DNA from: Flavobacteriales bacterium
Lineage (GTDB): Bacteria; Bacteroidota; Bacteroidia; Flavobacteriales_F; PHOS-HE28
Length of the DNA: 64,000 nucleotides
Direction of reading: 5' to 3'
NCBI GenBank assembly: GCA_019638085.1
Contig: JAHBUL010000005.1
Coordinates: 159,841 to 223,840 of the forward strand
Under the pieces are notes generated by a model. The model made no database searches. It saw only the letters and a list, made by a program, of their open reading frames with translations, and was not told the origin of the DNA. Below, in pieces: positions 47,630 to 55,362 of the stretch (within the stretch, counting starts at the first letter, position 1; each line of letters opens with the position of its first letter). The translations under genes and the position numbers were made by a program.

Positions 47630-47660
47630 AAAAAGGCATCCCGTATCGGGATGCCTTTTT
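47630..47660. terminator. Strong bidirectional-type terminator
   Basis: AAAAAGGCATCCCG / CGGGATGCCTTTTT, perfect stem with a TAT loop, just after the OmpA gene. The purM ATG follows 11 bp later, so purM must have its promoter within or after this region, or be read through it. Confidence 0.85.
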
Positions 47661-47671
47661 ACATTCCACAA

Positions 47672-48850
47672 ATGGAAGAGAAGACCTCCCGGTACGAACA
47701 ACGCGGTGTAAGCAGCGGGAAGGAGGACGTGCATAAGGCCATCTCCAAGGTGGACAAGGGATTGTATCCACAAGCTTTTTGCAAGATCGTACCCGATCTG
47801 CTGGTGGGGAGTTCTGAACATTGCATCGTAATGCATGCGGATGGTGCCGGTACCAAGAGCGCGCTGGCATATGCCTACTGGAAGGAGACCGGTGACCTGA
47901 GCGTCTGGCGTGGCATCGCTCAGGATGCCATTGTGATGAACCTGGACGACCTGCTCTGTGTGGGCGCCACCGACAACATCCTGCTCAGTAGCACGATCGG
48001 AAGGAATAAGCGTTTGATCCCGGGAGAAGTGATCAGCGCCATCATCCAAGGCACGGAGGAATTCCTACAGAACATGCGGGACCTTGGTATCGGGATCCAT
48101 AGCACCGGAGGGGAAACCGCTGATGTGGGTGATCTGGTGCGCACCGTGATCGTGGATAGTACCGTGACCTGCCGCATGCGGCGTGATAAAGTAGTGGACA
48201 ATGCCAACATTGCTCCCGGCGATGTGATCGTGGGCCTCGCCAGCTATGGGCAGGCCAGTTACGAGGATGAATACAACTCGGGCATGGGGAGCAACGGCCT
48301 TACCAGCGCCCGGCACGACATCTTCACCAAGGAGTTGGCCACCATCTATCCGGAAACATTCGACCCGGCCACGCCTTTGGACCTTGTGTACAGTGGACAG
48401 GCCAAGCTGACCGACCCCTTGGAGGGAACCCCCTTGGATCATGGCCGGGCAGTGCTGTCCCCTACTCGTACCTATGCGCCCGTGGTGCGGCAAGTCCTGG
48501 CGAACATGGGCAAGGAAGTGCATGGTATGATCCATTGCAGCGGTGGCGCACAGACCAAGGTGCTTCACTTCATCAAGGACCTGCGGGTCATCAAGGACAA
48601 CTTGTTGAGCGTGCCACCGCTGTTCACCGCTATCCAACACATGAGTGGCACTCCTTGGAGGGAAATGTACCAAGTCTTCAACATGGGGCACAGGCTGGAG
48701 TTCTATGTACCCGAAGCATGCGCAGCGGAGATCATCAGCATTTCAGCATCATTCGGTATCGAAGCCCACGTGATCGGAAAGGTGGAGGCCGGAACGGGTC
48801 GGGAGGTGGTTATTACAGGGCCTCACGGTAGCTTCACGTATTCCGCTTGA
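47672..48850 (+). CDS. purM: AIR synthase (phosphoribosylformylglycinamidine cyclo-ligase)
   Basis: Step five of purine synthesis: ATP-dependent closure of FGAM to AIR. 392 residues from MEEKTSRYEQRGVSSGKEDV; the earlier ATG at 47651 lies in the terminator stem. Shared PurM motifs are HADGAGTKSALAY, VMNLDDLLCVGATDNI and GIHSTGGETADVGD. It is the longer, Bacteroidota-type variant. 69 bp separate it from prfA, so they may be co-transcribed. Confidence 0.9.
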   Translation: MEEKTSRYEQRGVSSGKEDVHKAISKVDKGLYPQAFCKIVPDLLVGSSEHCIVMHADGAGTKSALAYAYWKETGDLSVWRGIAQDAIVMNLDDLLCVGATDNILLSSTIGRNKRLIPGEVISAIIQGTEEFLQNMRDLGIGIHSTGGETADVGDLVRTVIVDSTVTCRMRRDKVVDNANIAPGDVIVGLASYGQASYEDEYNSGMGSNGLTSARHDIFTKELATIYPETFDPATPLDLVYSGQAKLTDPLEGTPLDHGRAVLSPTRTYAPVVRQVLANMGKEVHGMIHCSGGAQTKVLHFIKDLRVIKDNLLSVPPLFTAIQHMSGTPWREMYQVFNMGHRLEFYVPEACAAEIISISASFGIEAHVIGKVEAGTGREVVITGPHGSFTYSA

Positions 48851-48919
48851 ATCGGTATTCAGAACTTTACAAGCGCGGCTTGGACGGCTTGGCACACCGG
48901 CTGCTGATCATTTCACCCC

Positions 48920-50002
48920 ATGAGCGACCTCCTCAGTAAACTTTCCGCCATACACGACCGACGCGAGGAGGTGGGTAAGCAATTGGCCGATCCGGACATC
49001 ATCGCCGATCGCAAGCGCTTTGTGGAACTCAATCGCGAATACCGCGATCTTGCTCCGGTGGATGAGGCTTATGAACGATTCCGACGTGCTGTGGAGGACC
49101 TGAGGGGTGCTGAGGAGATGCTCCGGACCGAGCGCGACCCGGAAATGCTGGAGATGGCGCGATCGGAGAAGAACGAACTCTCCGAAACCATCGAGCGCAT
49201 GGAGGAGGAGGTCCGCTTGATGTTGGTCCCAAAGGATCCGAACGACGAGCGCGACTGCACCATGGAGATTCGTGCCGGTACAGGTGGTGACGAGGCTGGC
49301 ATTTTTGCCGGTGACCTGTACCGGATGTATACACGCTTCTGCGAGCGCAAAGGCTGGAAGGTTGAAGTGGTGGACATCAGCGAGAACAGTGCTGGTGGCG
49401 TGAAGGAGGTGGTGCTGAACATCTCAGGAAATGGGGTGTATGGCGTGCTGAAATTCGAAGCTGGGGTACACCGTGTGCAGCGGGTGCCACGTACGGAGGC
49501 CAGTGGACGCATCCATACAAGTGCCGCTACCGTCATCGTGCTTCCTCAGGCTGAGGAGTTCGATGTGGAACTGAAGGAGAGCGACGTGAAGATGGAAACT
49601 GCCCGCAGTGGCGGGGCTGGTGGACAGAACGTGAACAAAGTGGAGACCAAAGTGCGCCTTACACACATTCCCACAGGGATCGTAGTGATGTGCCAGACCG
49701 ACAGATCACAGCTTGGCAACCGCATAAAGGCCATGCAGATGCTTCGCAATAAGCTTTACGATGAAAAGGTCCGCTCCGAGGAGGCTGCGGTAACGGCGCA
49801 TCGGCGCAGCCAAGTGGCAAGTGGCGACCGAAGCGCGAAGATCCGAACGTACAACTACCCGCAAAGTCGCATTACCGACCATCGTATTGAGCTTACGGTC
49901 CACAACCTCACGGATGTGATGGATGGCGACTTGGATGACATCATCGATGCGCTTCAACTGGCTGATCGGACCGAAAAGCTGCAGGCGGGGGAAGGGGTTT
50001 GA
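48920..50002 (+). CDS. prfA: Peptide chain release factor 1
   Basis: Reads UAA and UAG and triggers peptide release. 360 residues. Key motifs: the GGQ loop ([15 protein letters not shown]) and the PxT stop-codon-recognition motif ([15 protein letters not shown]). The [18 protein letters not shown] block matches the family. Its presence means UAG works as a stop in this organism, which is relevant to the two toxin genes with internal TAG. Confidence 0.96.
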   Translation: MSDLLSKLSAIHDRREEVGKQLADPDIIADRKRFVELNREYRDLAPVDEAYERFRRAVEDLRGAEEMLRTERDPEMLEMARSEKNELSETIERMEEEVRLMLVPKDPNDERDCTMEIRAGTGGDEAGIFAGDLYRMYTRFCERKGWKVEVVDISENSAGGVKEVVLNISGNGVYGVLKFEAGVHRVQRVPRTEASGRIHTSAATVIVLPQAEEFDVELKESDVKMETARSGGAGGQNVNKVETKVRLTHIPTGIVVMCQTDRSQLGNRIKAMQMLRNKLYDEKVRSEEAAVTAHRRSQVASGDRSAKIRTYNYPQSRITDHRIELTVHNLTDVMDGDLDDIIDALQLADRTEKLQAGEGV

Positions 50003-50011
50003 GGGTTCAGC

Positions 50012-50053
50012 AAGTTGAAACCGGAAAGCTGAAACTTGAAACCGGAAAGCTGA
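50012..50053. repeat. Six heptamers after prfA
   Basis: AAGTTGA, AACCGGA, AAGCTGA, AACTTGA, AACCGGA, AAGCTGA: six seven-base units forming a perfect period-7 array with a nearly exact 21-bp tandem duplication. Confidence 0.7.
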
Positions 50054-50120
50054 AGCCTGCACAATGGGGTTATCGGTCAGTTGGCAGGGCGGTCTTCTTG
50101 ATATCCAGCTTTGTCTTTCA

Positions 50121-50148
50121 TTGGCCTGATCCACTTCGCTTTACTTTG
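50121..50148 (+). promoter_or_regulatory. Promoter of folK, possibly leaderless
   Basis: TTG (50121-50123), 18-bp spacer, TACTTTG (50142-50148), then only four bases before the folK ATG at 50153. If this box is used, transcription would start at or very near the start codon. Confidence 0.4.
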
Positions 50149-50152
50149 GCGC

Positions 50153-50623
50153 ATGGCCGAGATCACATTGTTGCTGGGTGCGAACCGGGGCGAGCCCCAC
50201 GCCACTTTCGCGCGTGCCACAACGCTCATTGAGGATCGTATTGGTCGCATCCTCGCTTCCAGCAGGGACCACTGGACCGAACCATGGGGCTTCCAGGACG
50301 ATCGGCTCTTCCTCAATCGTGCCATATTGCTTGAATCGGATCTGGCACCCGCTAGGGTGATGGAAAAATTACTGGAGATCGAAATGGAATTGGGAAGGGA
50401 GCGTACCTCGAGCGATGGATATTCCTCCCGCACGATCGACCTGGACATTCTCTTCATCGGGGAGCAAGTGATCGAACAACCTGGCTTATCGGTGCCGCAC
50501 CCCCGTGTTCATGAACGGACCTTTGCCTTGGCACCTGCTGCGGATATCATACCGGACCTGGTACACCCGGTGCTGAAGCACATGGTGATCGACCTGCTCG
50601 ACCAAACCCTGCACGAACCATGA
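50153..50623 (+). CDS. folK: 2-amino-4-hydroxy-6-hydroxymethyldihydropteridine diphosphokinase (HPPK)
   Basis: Folate synthesis: transfers pyrophosphate from ATP to 6-hydroxymethyl-dihydropterin. 156 residues from MAEITLLLGANRGEPHATFA, which matches family N-termini; the frame is open to 50111. Motifs: WGFQDDRLFLNRAILLES, ELGRERT and the signature RTIDLDILFIG, then PHPRVHERTFAL. The stop overlaps the kinase gene start by 4 bp. Confidence 0.94.
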   Translation: MAEITLLLGANRGEPHATFARATTLIEDRIGRILASSRDHWTEPWGFQDDRLFLNRAILLESDLAPARVMEKLLEIEMELGRERTSSDGYSSRTIDLDILFIGEQVIEQPGLSVPHPRVHERTFALAPAADIIPDLVHPVLKHMVIDLLDQTLHEP

Positions 50624-51255
50624 AGCCTCCCTACGGATACATTGCCGTGGAAGGCCTGATCGGTGCAGGCAAGACCACGTTGACCAAGCGCCTCGCTGCG
50701 GAATGGGACGCGGCCATTGTTCTCGAGGAGTTCGAGGAGAATCCTTTTCTCCCTCAATTCTATCAGGATCCGGCCCGTCATGCCTTCACGCTGGAGCTCT
50801 CTTTTCTGGCCCAGCGCTACCACCAGCTCAAGCGGGTCGGGGAGCGCAGCCTGTTCAATCCGATTACCGTTGCGGACTACTCCATCGGGAAATCGCTCGT
50901 TTTTGCCGGGGCCACATTACCGCCGGATGAGCATGCCCTCTTCCGGGACCTGTATGCGATCATGTACAGTGGACTTCCCAGACCGGAACTGCTTGTCTAT
51001 CTACACTTGCCCATGAGTGCCGTCCGAGAGCGGATCCGCACCCGGGGAAGATCGTACGAGCAGCAGATCAGCTCGGAATATCTGGAACAGCTCCAAGAGC
51101 GGTATTTGGATCACCTCCGTAAGCTTGAAGGCGGGAGGGTGCTCATTGTGGACCTCAATGGAAATGACCTACTGAAGGACCAACAGGCATATGCCCGGTT
51201 TTTGGAGCACATCACCGAGGTGCGGGGGCCGGGCCACTATGTGGTTCAGCTTTGA
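50620..51255 (+). CDS. Deoxynucleoside kinase family protein
   Basis: Phosphorylates deoxynucleosides for dNTP salvage. 211 residues with the P-loop GLIGAGKTTLTKRL, the EEFEENPFLPQFYQDP substrate region, ADYSIGKSLVFA in place of the usual DRS-type segment, and the lid IRTRGRSYEQQIS. Substrate preference (dA/dG or dC) cannot be told from the sequence. Translationally coupled to folK (ATGA), an arrangement I know from other Bacteroidota. Confidence 0.9.
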   Translation: MKPPYGYIAVEGLIGAGKTTLTKRLAAEWDAAIVLEEFEENPFLPQFYQDPARHAFTLELSFLAQRYHQLKRVGERSLFNPITVADYSIGKSLVFAGATLPPDEHALFRDLYAIMYSGLPRPELLVYLHLPMSAVRERIRTRGRSYEQQISSEYLEQLQERYLDHLRKLEGGRVLIVDLNGNDLLKDQQAYARFLEHITEVRGPGHYVVQL

Positions 51256-51266
51256 AAGTGTACTGC

Positions 51267-51302
51267 GGAACAGGGCTTGCTCAAGCAAACGGCCCTGGTT
51301 CC
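51267..51302 (+). terminator. Hairpin after the deoxynucleoside kinase gene
   Basis: GGAACAGGGC pairs with GCCCTGGTTCC, with an inner TTGCT / AGCAA. Stable, but no T-run. Confidence 0.5.
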
Positions 51303-51313
51303 AAGAGCAACCC

Positions 51314-51339
51314 ACTTACAATTGTGTACAACTGTAAGT
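51314..51339. promoter_or_regulatory. 26-bp dyad, candidate operator
   Basis: ACTTACAATTGT and ACAACTGTAAGT around GT, 11 of 12 positions complementary. It ends 10 bp before the TATATTTTG box (51350-51358) of the TPR lipoprotein gene, where a regulator would cover the -33 region. Confidence 0.5.
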
Positions 51340-51413
51340 GCAAGCCCCCTATATTTTGGCACGGATGGTGGTTAAGTTTGCGCAGATCCGGATAAAATAA
51401 AACTGATCAACAC

Positions 51414-53123
51414 ATGGAACAAAATCACCTTACAGGCATGGCCGTGTTGGCCGCGACAGCCTTGGTGGTCGCCGGTTGCGGCGGTCTCGGTAAAATGGAC
51501 AAGTATGCCTCAACCATCACGCACACGGTGGATCCCGACCCCTTGATCGTAAAGGGTGACACGGTCCATGTGAACATCAATGGGAACTTTCCGGGGAAAT
51601 ATTTCTACAAAAAGGCCCAAGTGGAACTCACACCCACGATCACCTATACCTCTGGAGAGACTCCCTTGAAGATGGCCGGTTTCCAAGGTGAAAAGGCAGC
51701 GGGGAACTATACCGTGGTACCTTATGAGACGGGAAAGGCCTTCAGCTATAGCGACAAGGTGGCCTATACGCCCGCAATGGAGGAGAGCCAATTGATGCTC
51801 AATATCCTTGGTAAGCAGGGTAATAAGGAGAAGGCCTTCACCGCTGTAAAGCTCGCCGATGGTGTGATCACTACCCCATATTTGGTGATGAGCGATGATC
51901 GCGTGATCATCGGTGCCGACAAGTTCGAGCGTACCACCACCCACAGCGCCGATGCCACCATCCACTATCTGGTCGCATCAGAGGTTGTTCGCTCCTCTGA
52001 ATTACAGGATCAGGACATCAAGGATGTTACCGCCTTCGTGAAGAACAACAAGTCGAATGCGCGGATCACATGGAAGGGTGTCACCATCGACGCCTATGCC
52101 TCTCCTGAAGGTGAGGTACACATGAACGAGAACCTCGCCGAGAAGCGTGCGGCCACCGGAAAGCGTTGGATCGAAGGAGTGCTACGGGCGAACAAGATCG
52201 ATGCAGCCAAGGCTGATGGATTCTACACACTTAACCCACGTGGTGAGGACTGGGACGGCTTCAAGACGGCTATTCAATCCAGCACTTTTTCCGATAAGGA
52301 CCTTGTGTTGCGTGTTTTGGAAATGTATCCGGATGTAACCAAGCGTGAAGCGGAGATCAAGAACATGGCGGCCACTTATAAGGAGATCGCAGTAGACATC
52401 CTTCCGAAGCTTCGTCGTTCGGAGATCAGGTTGAACTATGAGGTCAACGGATACAGCGATGAGGAACTCACGGCCCTTAGCAAGACCAACCCGGATACAC
52501 TGAAGATCGAGGAGATCCTGAAGGCAGCAACCCTCACCAATGATCTGAACGAGCAACTGCGTATCTACAAGGAGGCTGAGCGCATGTATCCACAGGATTA
52601 CCGCACGGCAAACAACGTGGGCTATGTGCTCTTCCAGCAAGGCAAGACCGCTGAGGCCAAGGCTCAATTCCAGAAGGCCAACGGCATCGTGGACAATCCC
52701 GTGAGCACGAACAACCTCGGTGTGATCGCTCACCAGGAAGGCGACCGTAAGAAGGCCGCTGAACTGTTCGCAAAAGCCGCTGCCGCAGGTCCGGACGTGA
52801 AGTACAACCAAGGCATCATCGATATCCAAAATGGTGATTACGCCGCTGCCAACAGTAAGATGGCCGGGCAGAACACCTTTAATGCCGCTCTGGCAAAGAT
52901 GCTCGGTGGTGATGCAGCAGGAGCCGGGACCATCTTGGCCGCCAGCCCCGATAAGGACAGCGCCAAGGGACACTATCTCGCGGCCATCATCGCTGCCCGT
53001 ACGAACAACGGCGAAGGAGTTCGCAGCAACCTGGCTGCGGCCGTGCAGAAGGATCCCAGCCTGAAGGAAAAGGCCATGACGGATCTGGAGTTCCGCAACT
53101 ACAAGGACAACCTCGGCCTCTAA
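51414..53123 (+). CDS. TPR-containing lipoprotein
   Basis: 569 residues. Lipoprotein signal (AVLAATALVVAGC). The N-terminal half is beta-rich and repeat-free (HTVDPDPLIVKGDTVHVNIN). A middle segment (WKGVTIDAYASPEGEVHMNE, NLAEKRAATGKRW) resembles an OmpA-like peptidoglycan-binding fold. The C-terminal ~200 residues are TPR-like (QLRIYKEAERMYPQDYRTAN, NNLGVIAHQEGDRKKAAELF). Probably sits at the inner face of the outer membrane. It has its own dyad-controlled promoter and terminator, consistent with a regulated and perhaps abundant envelope protein. Function unknown. Confidence 0.8.
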   Translation: MEQNHLTGMAVLAATALVVAGCGGLGKMDKYASTITHTVDPDPLIVKGDTVHVNINGNFPGKYFYKKAQVELTPTITYTSGETPLKMAGFQGEKAAGNYTVVPYETGKAFSYSDKVAYTPAMEESQLMLNILGKQGNKEKAFTAVKLADGVITTPYLVMSDDRVIIGADKFERTTTHSADATIHYLVASEVVRSSELQDQDIKDVTAFVKNNKSNARITWKGVTIDAYASPEGEVHMNENLAEKRAATGKRWIEGVLRANKIDAAKADGFYTLNPRGEDWDGFKTAIQSSTFSDKDLVLRVLEMYPDVTKREAEIKNMAATYKEIAVDILPKLRRSEIRLNYEVNGYSDEELTALSKTNPDTLKIEEILKAATLTNDLNEQLRIYKEAERMYPQDYRTANNVGYVLFQQGKTAEAKAQFQKANGIVDNPVSTNNLGVIAHQEGDRKKAAELFAKAAAAGPDVKYNQGIIDIQNGDYAAANSKMAGQNTFNAALAKMLGGDAAGAGTILAASPDKDSAKGHYLAAIIAARTNNGEGVRSNLAAAVQKDPSLKEKAMTDLEFRNYKDNLGL

Positions 53124-53144
53124 GCCGAAGCAAATTCTAAAACG

Positions 53145-53176
53145 AAAGCCCTCGCCGTATTGGCGGGGGCTTTTTT
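53145..53176 (+). terminator. Terminator of the TPR lipoprotein gene
   Basis: AAAGCCCTCGCC / GGCGGGGGCTTT stem with a T6 tail, 21 bp after the stop. Confidence 0.88.
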
Positions 53177-53487
53177 ATGCCGTTGAGTCCGGTACTGGAA
53201 TCCGTGAACGCTGAAGCCTCCGGTACAATATCGGTTCCTGAGGACGATTTCCAGGAAGGACTCACGGCAAGGTTTTCCGGTAAGTTGGATGCATGTACCC
53301 GGCTTTTTCATCCCAACGCTCGCCCATAAGCGCGAGGCTCTATCGGCGTCCGACGCTCGCCTGTACCGGTAACCCATGGGCCGACCGAGCGCCGGGAGAC
53401 TGCCCGAACAAAGGGCACACAATGGCGAAGCCAAGGCCAGTGGGGAAATCCGAGGCCTCTGGTAATTTCTGCTATCCACCACTCCGC
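53177..53487. other. Intergenic region
   Basis: About 310 bp between convergent genes. Frames on either strand are rich in Arg, Pro and Cys and look like shadows. Nothing else is supported. Confidence 0.3.
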
Positions 53488-53829
53488 TTACGCAGTGAGC
53501 GCAGCGACGGAATCTGCATAGGTGATGCCGAGATGCGTGGTCATGTGGACACATTCTCCATTCCGGATCACCAAGATCTGCGGTGACTCGTGCTCAACGT
53601 TATAGCGTGTAGCTATGGCATCAGAGATATCACGGTGGGCCAAGAGGTCGAGGTGGTATACCGCATGAGCGGCATTATCCGCAGGTGTCCATGAGCGCTC
53701 TAAACGACCTAATGCCGTGGCGCTGATATTGCAACGTGTACTGTGCTTGAAGATGAGCACCGGCTTTTGCTGCGATGCTGCATCGACCTCATCAAGTTGT
53801 GCAAGGGTGGTAAGCTGGGTCCAATCCAT
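53488..53829 (-). CDS. ytxJ: Monothiol bacilliredoxin YtxJ
   Basis: 113 residues, thioredoxin-like. KPVLIFKHSTRCNISATALG gives a CxxS monothiol site (TRCNIS), and VEHESPQILVIRNGECVH contains the cis-proline typical of the YtxJ/DUF2847 family. Such proteins remove bacillithiol from S-bacillithiolated proteins, which suggests this organism makes bacillithiol. Cytoplasmic. Stands alone. Confidence 0.85.
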   Translation of the reverse strand: MDWTQLTTLAQLDEVDAASQQKPVLIFKHSTRCNISATALGRLERSWTPADNAAHAVYHLDLLAHRDISDAIATRYNVEHESPQILVIRNGECVHMTTHLGITYADSVAALTA

Positions 53830-53903
53830 GGAACCGAAGATACGGCATAGTCAGCAGCAAGGGGTTGACGACCCTATGGCCCATATCCCAACACCGGAAG
53901 GAC

Positions 53904-54431
53904 TTAGCGGCTGGAGGGTTCAATGGCCACGATATCACCATTGTTCATCCGTACCAGACGGTGATTATACTGCACCTTCATCAAACCACTCCCTTTCAGG
54001 AAGCTGATTATGCCTACGGGTTCCGCATACTGCAACCGTTTGTCGGGCAGCTCCCTTGTCATCTGCACGGCGAAGCGGAGCATTTTGTTCTTCTTCACCG
54101 CTTCCCGGGTAATGTTCGCATTGTGTGTGTCCACCAGGATCTCCTTGGTGAGGTAGCCTTCCTTCTCAAAGCGGAGGTAAGCTTTGTTGCCTGCCGTGAG
54201 GACCAGTTCAAACCGTCCATTGGGGTGCATCGACAGCGGCACGCAAACAAGGTTGTCTACTTCAACCACTTCCAAGTTGCTGTTGCCCATGGCGTCGTCT
54301 ACCAATACCTGGCCTCGGATGGTCACGCGCTCGGAGTTACCTTGGGCTAGGCTGTTCAGGGGGAAGAGGGTGCCCATGGCGAAGAGTGCGCAGAAAGGGA
54401 TACCGTGGCGGAGGAGGGCTAGCGTTTTCAT
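53904..54431 (-). CDS. Secreted hypothetical protein, carboxypeptidase-regulatory-like fold
   Basis: 175 residues from the ATG at 54431, which gives a signal peptide (LLRHGIPFCALFAMGTLFPL); the frame extends to 54506. A beta-rich domain (RVTIRGQVLVDDAMGNSNLE, NGRFELVLTAGNKAYLRFEK, EGYLTKEILVDT) resembles the peptidase-associated regulatory fold. The C-terminus (LQYAEPVGIISFLKGSGLMK) is unassigned. It probably acts at the outer membrane or cell surface. Function unknown. Confidence 0.7.
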   Translation of the reverse strand: MKTLALLRHGIPFCALFAMGTLFPLNSLAQGNSERVTIRGQVLVDDAMGNSNLEVVEVDNLVCVPLSMHPNGRFELVLTAGNKAYLRFEKEGYLTKEILVDTHNANITREAVKKNKMLRFAVQMTRELPDKRLQYAEPVGIISFLKGSGLMKVQYNHRLVRMNNGDIVAIEPSSR

Positions 54432-54521
54432 TTTTCCGGGATTGGATGCTGAACTTCGTCGTCGGATACAAATTTCCGACGCTTGAAAGCGCTCCACAAT
54501 ACCCACTAATGTGGATTTTCA

Positions 54522-55163
54522 CTAGACCCAGCAGCGGTCCACGGCGTACTTCACCAGCCCGGCCACACCACGCACGTTCAACTTGCTCATCAGGTTCTTG
54601 CGGTGTGTCTTCACCGTATCCTCGCTGATGCGGAGCGCTGCGGAGATCTCGCTGTTGGTGCGTTCCAGTGCGATCAGGCGGATCACTTCCCGCTCGCGTG
54701 CGGTAAGCCCGATGTAATCCCCATCCACACGTTTTTCCGTGTACCGATATCCTTTGGCGATACTATCCCGGGCAGCAGGACTGATGTAGGTGCCGCCGGC
54801 CATTACCGTGCGGATCGCCTCGGCCAATTCCTCCCTTGGGCCCTCCTTGACCACATAACCGCAGGCCCCTTCTATGAGCATACTGTTCACATATTCGATC
54901 TGGCTCAGTGCCGAATGAGCCAAAACCTTCAGTCCGGGAGAGAGTCTGCGAAGCTGACGGGTGGTATCGATGCCGTCCATTTCATGTAGCGAAACATCAA
55001 TGATCACCAGATCCGGCTGGGTGGAGCGAAGCCCATCCAATAATGCCTTCCCCGACTTGGCATGACCTACCACGTGGATCTGCGGCGTATTGGCCAAACG
55101 CGCTGCGATCCCCACGGCTACCAGCTCCTGGTTATCCACAACAATGATCCGAATGTTCTCCAT
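54522..55163 (-). CDS. NarL/LuxR-type response regulator
   Basis: 213 residues from MENIRIIVVDNQELVAVGIA; the frame opens at 55268. Receiver domain: acidic residue (VVDNQE), phospho-acceptor Asp in DLVIIDVSLHEMDGID, a serine in the usual Thr/Ser position (LAHSALSQ), and the conserved Lys in GYVVKEG. C-terminal LuxR HTH: LTAREREVIRLIALERTNSE, then ISAALRISEDTVKTHRKNLM. No histidine kinase is adjacent, so its sensor is elsewhere. It is divergent from the helicase gene over about 200 bp. Confidence 0.92.
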   Translation of the reverse strand: MENIRIIVVDNQELVAVGIAARLANTPQIHVVGHAKSGKALLDGLRSTQPDLVIIDVSLHEMDGIDTTRQLRRLSPGLKVLAHSALSQIEYVNSMLIEGACGYVVKEGPREELAEAIRTVMAGGTYISPAARDSIAKGYRYTEKRVDGDYIGLTAREREVIRLIALERTNSEISAALRISEDTVKTHRKNLMSKLNVRGVAGLVKYAVDRCWV

Positions 55164-55362
55164 GGTGGTATGGCGCGGGCAACACTTGCGGAAAGATACA
55201 CCGCCAGATCGAAGCGCTAGGGAAAGCCCATAGCTGCGCTTCATCATCTCCTCGGTCCGCGCATGCAAAAGGATGGATCTTCACTCGGCAGCATTACATT
55301 GCACTTGTGCCGGTGACGATGAAGTCGTCAAGCCCCGGAGCCGTTCCGTTCACCTTTAAACC

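Noticed and set aside
53120..53554. 144-codon minus-strand frame opposite the 53.2-53.5 kb gap
   Set aside because: Arg/Cys/Pro/His-rich composition; it overlaps the lipoprotein terminator and ytxJ in another frame; no family resemblance.
53488..53829. Classical thioredoxin
   Set aside because: The active site is CxxS, not CxxC, and the surrounding residues match YtxJ.
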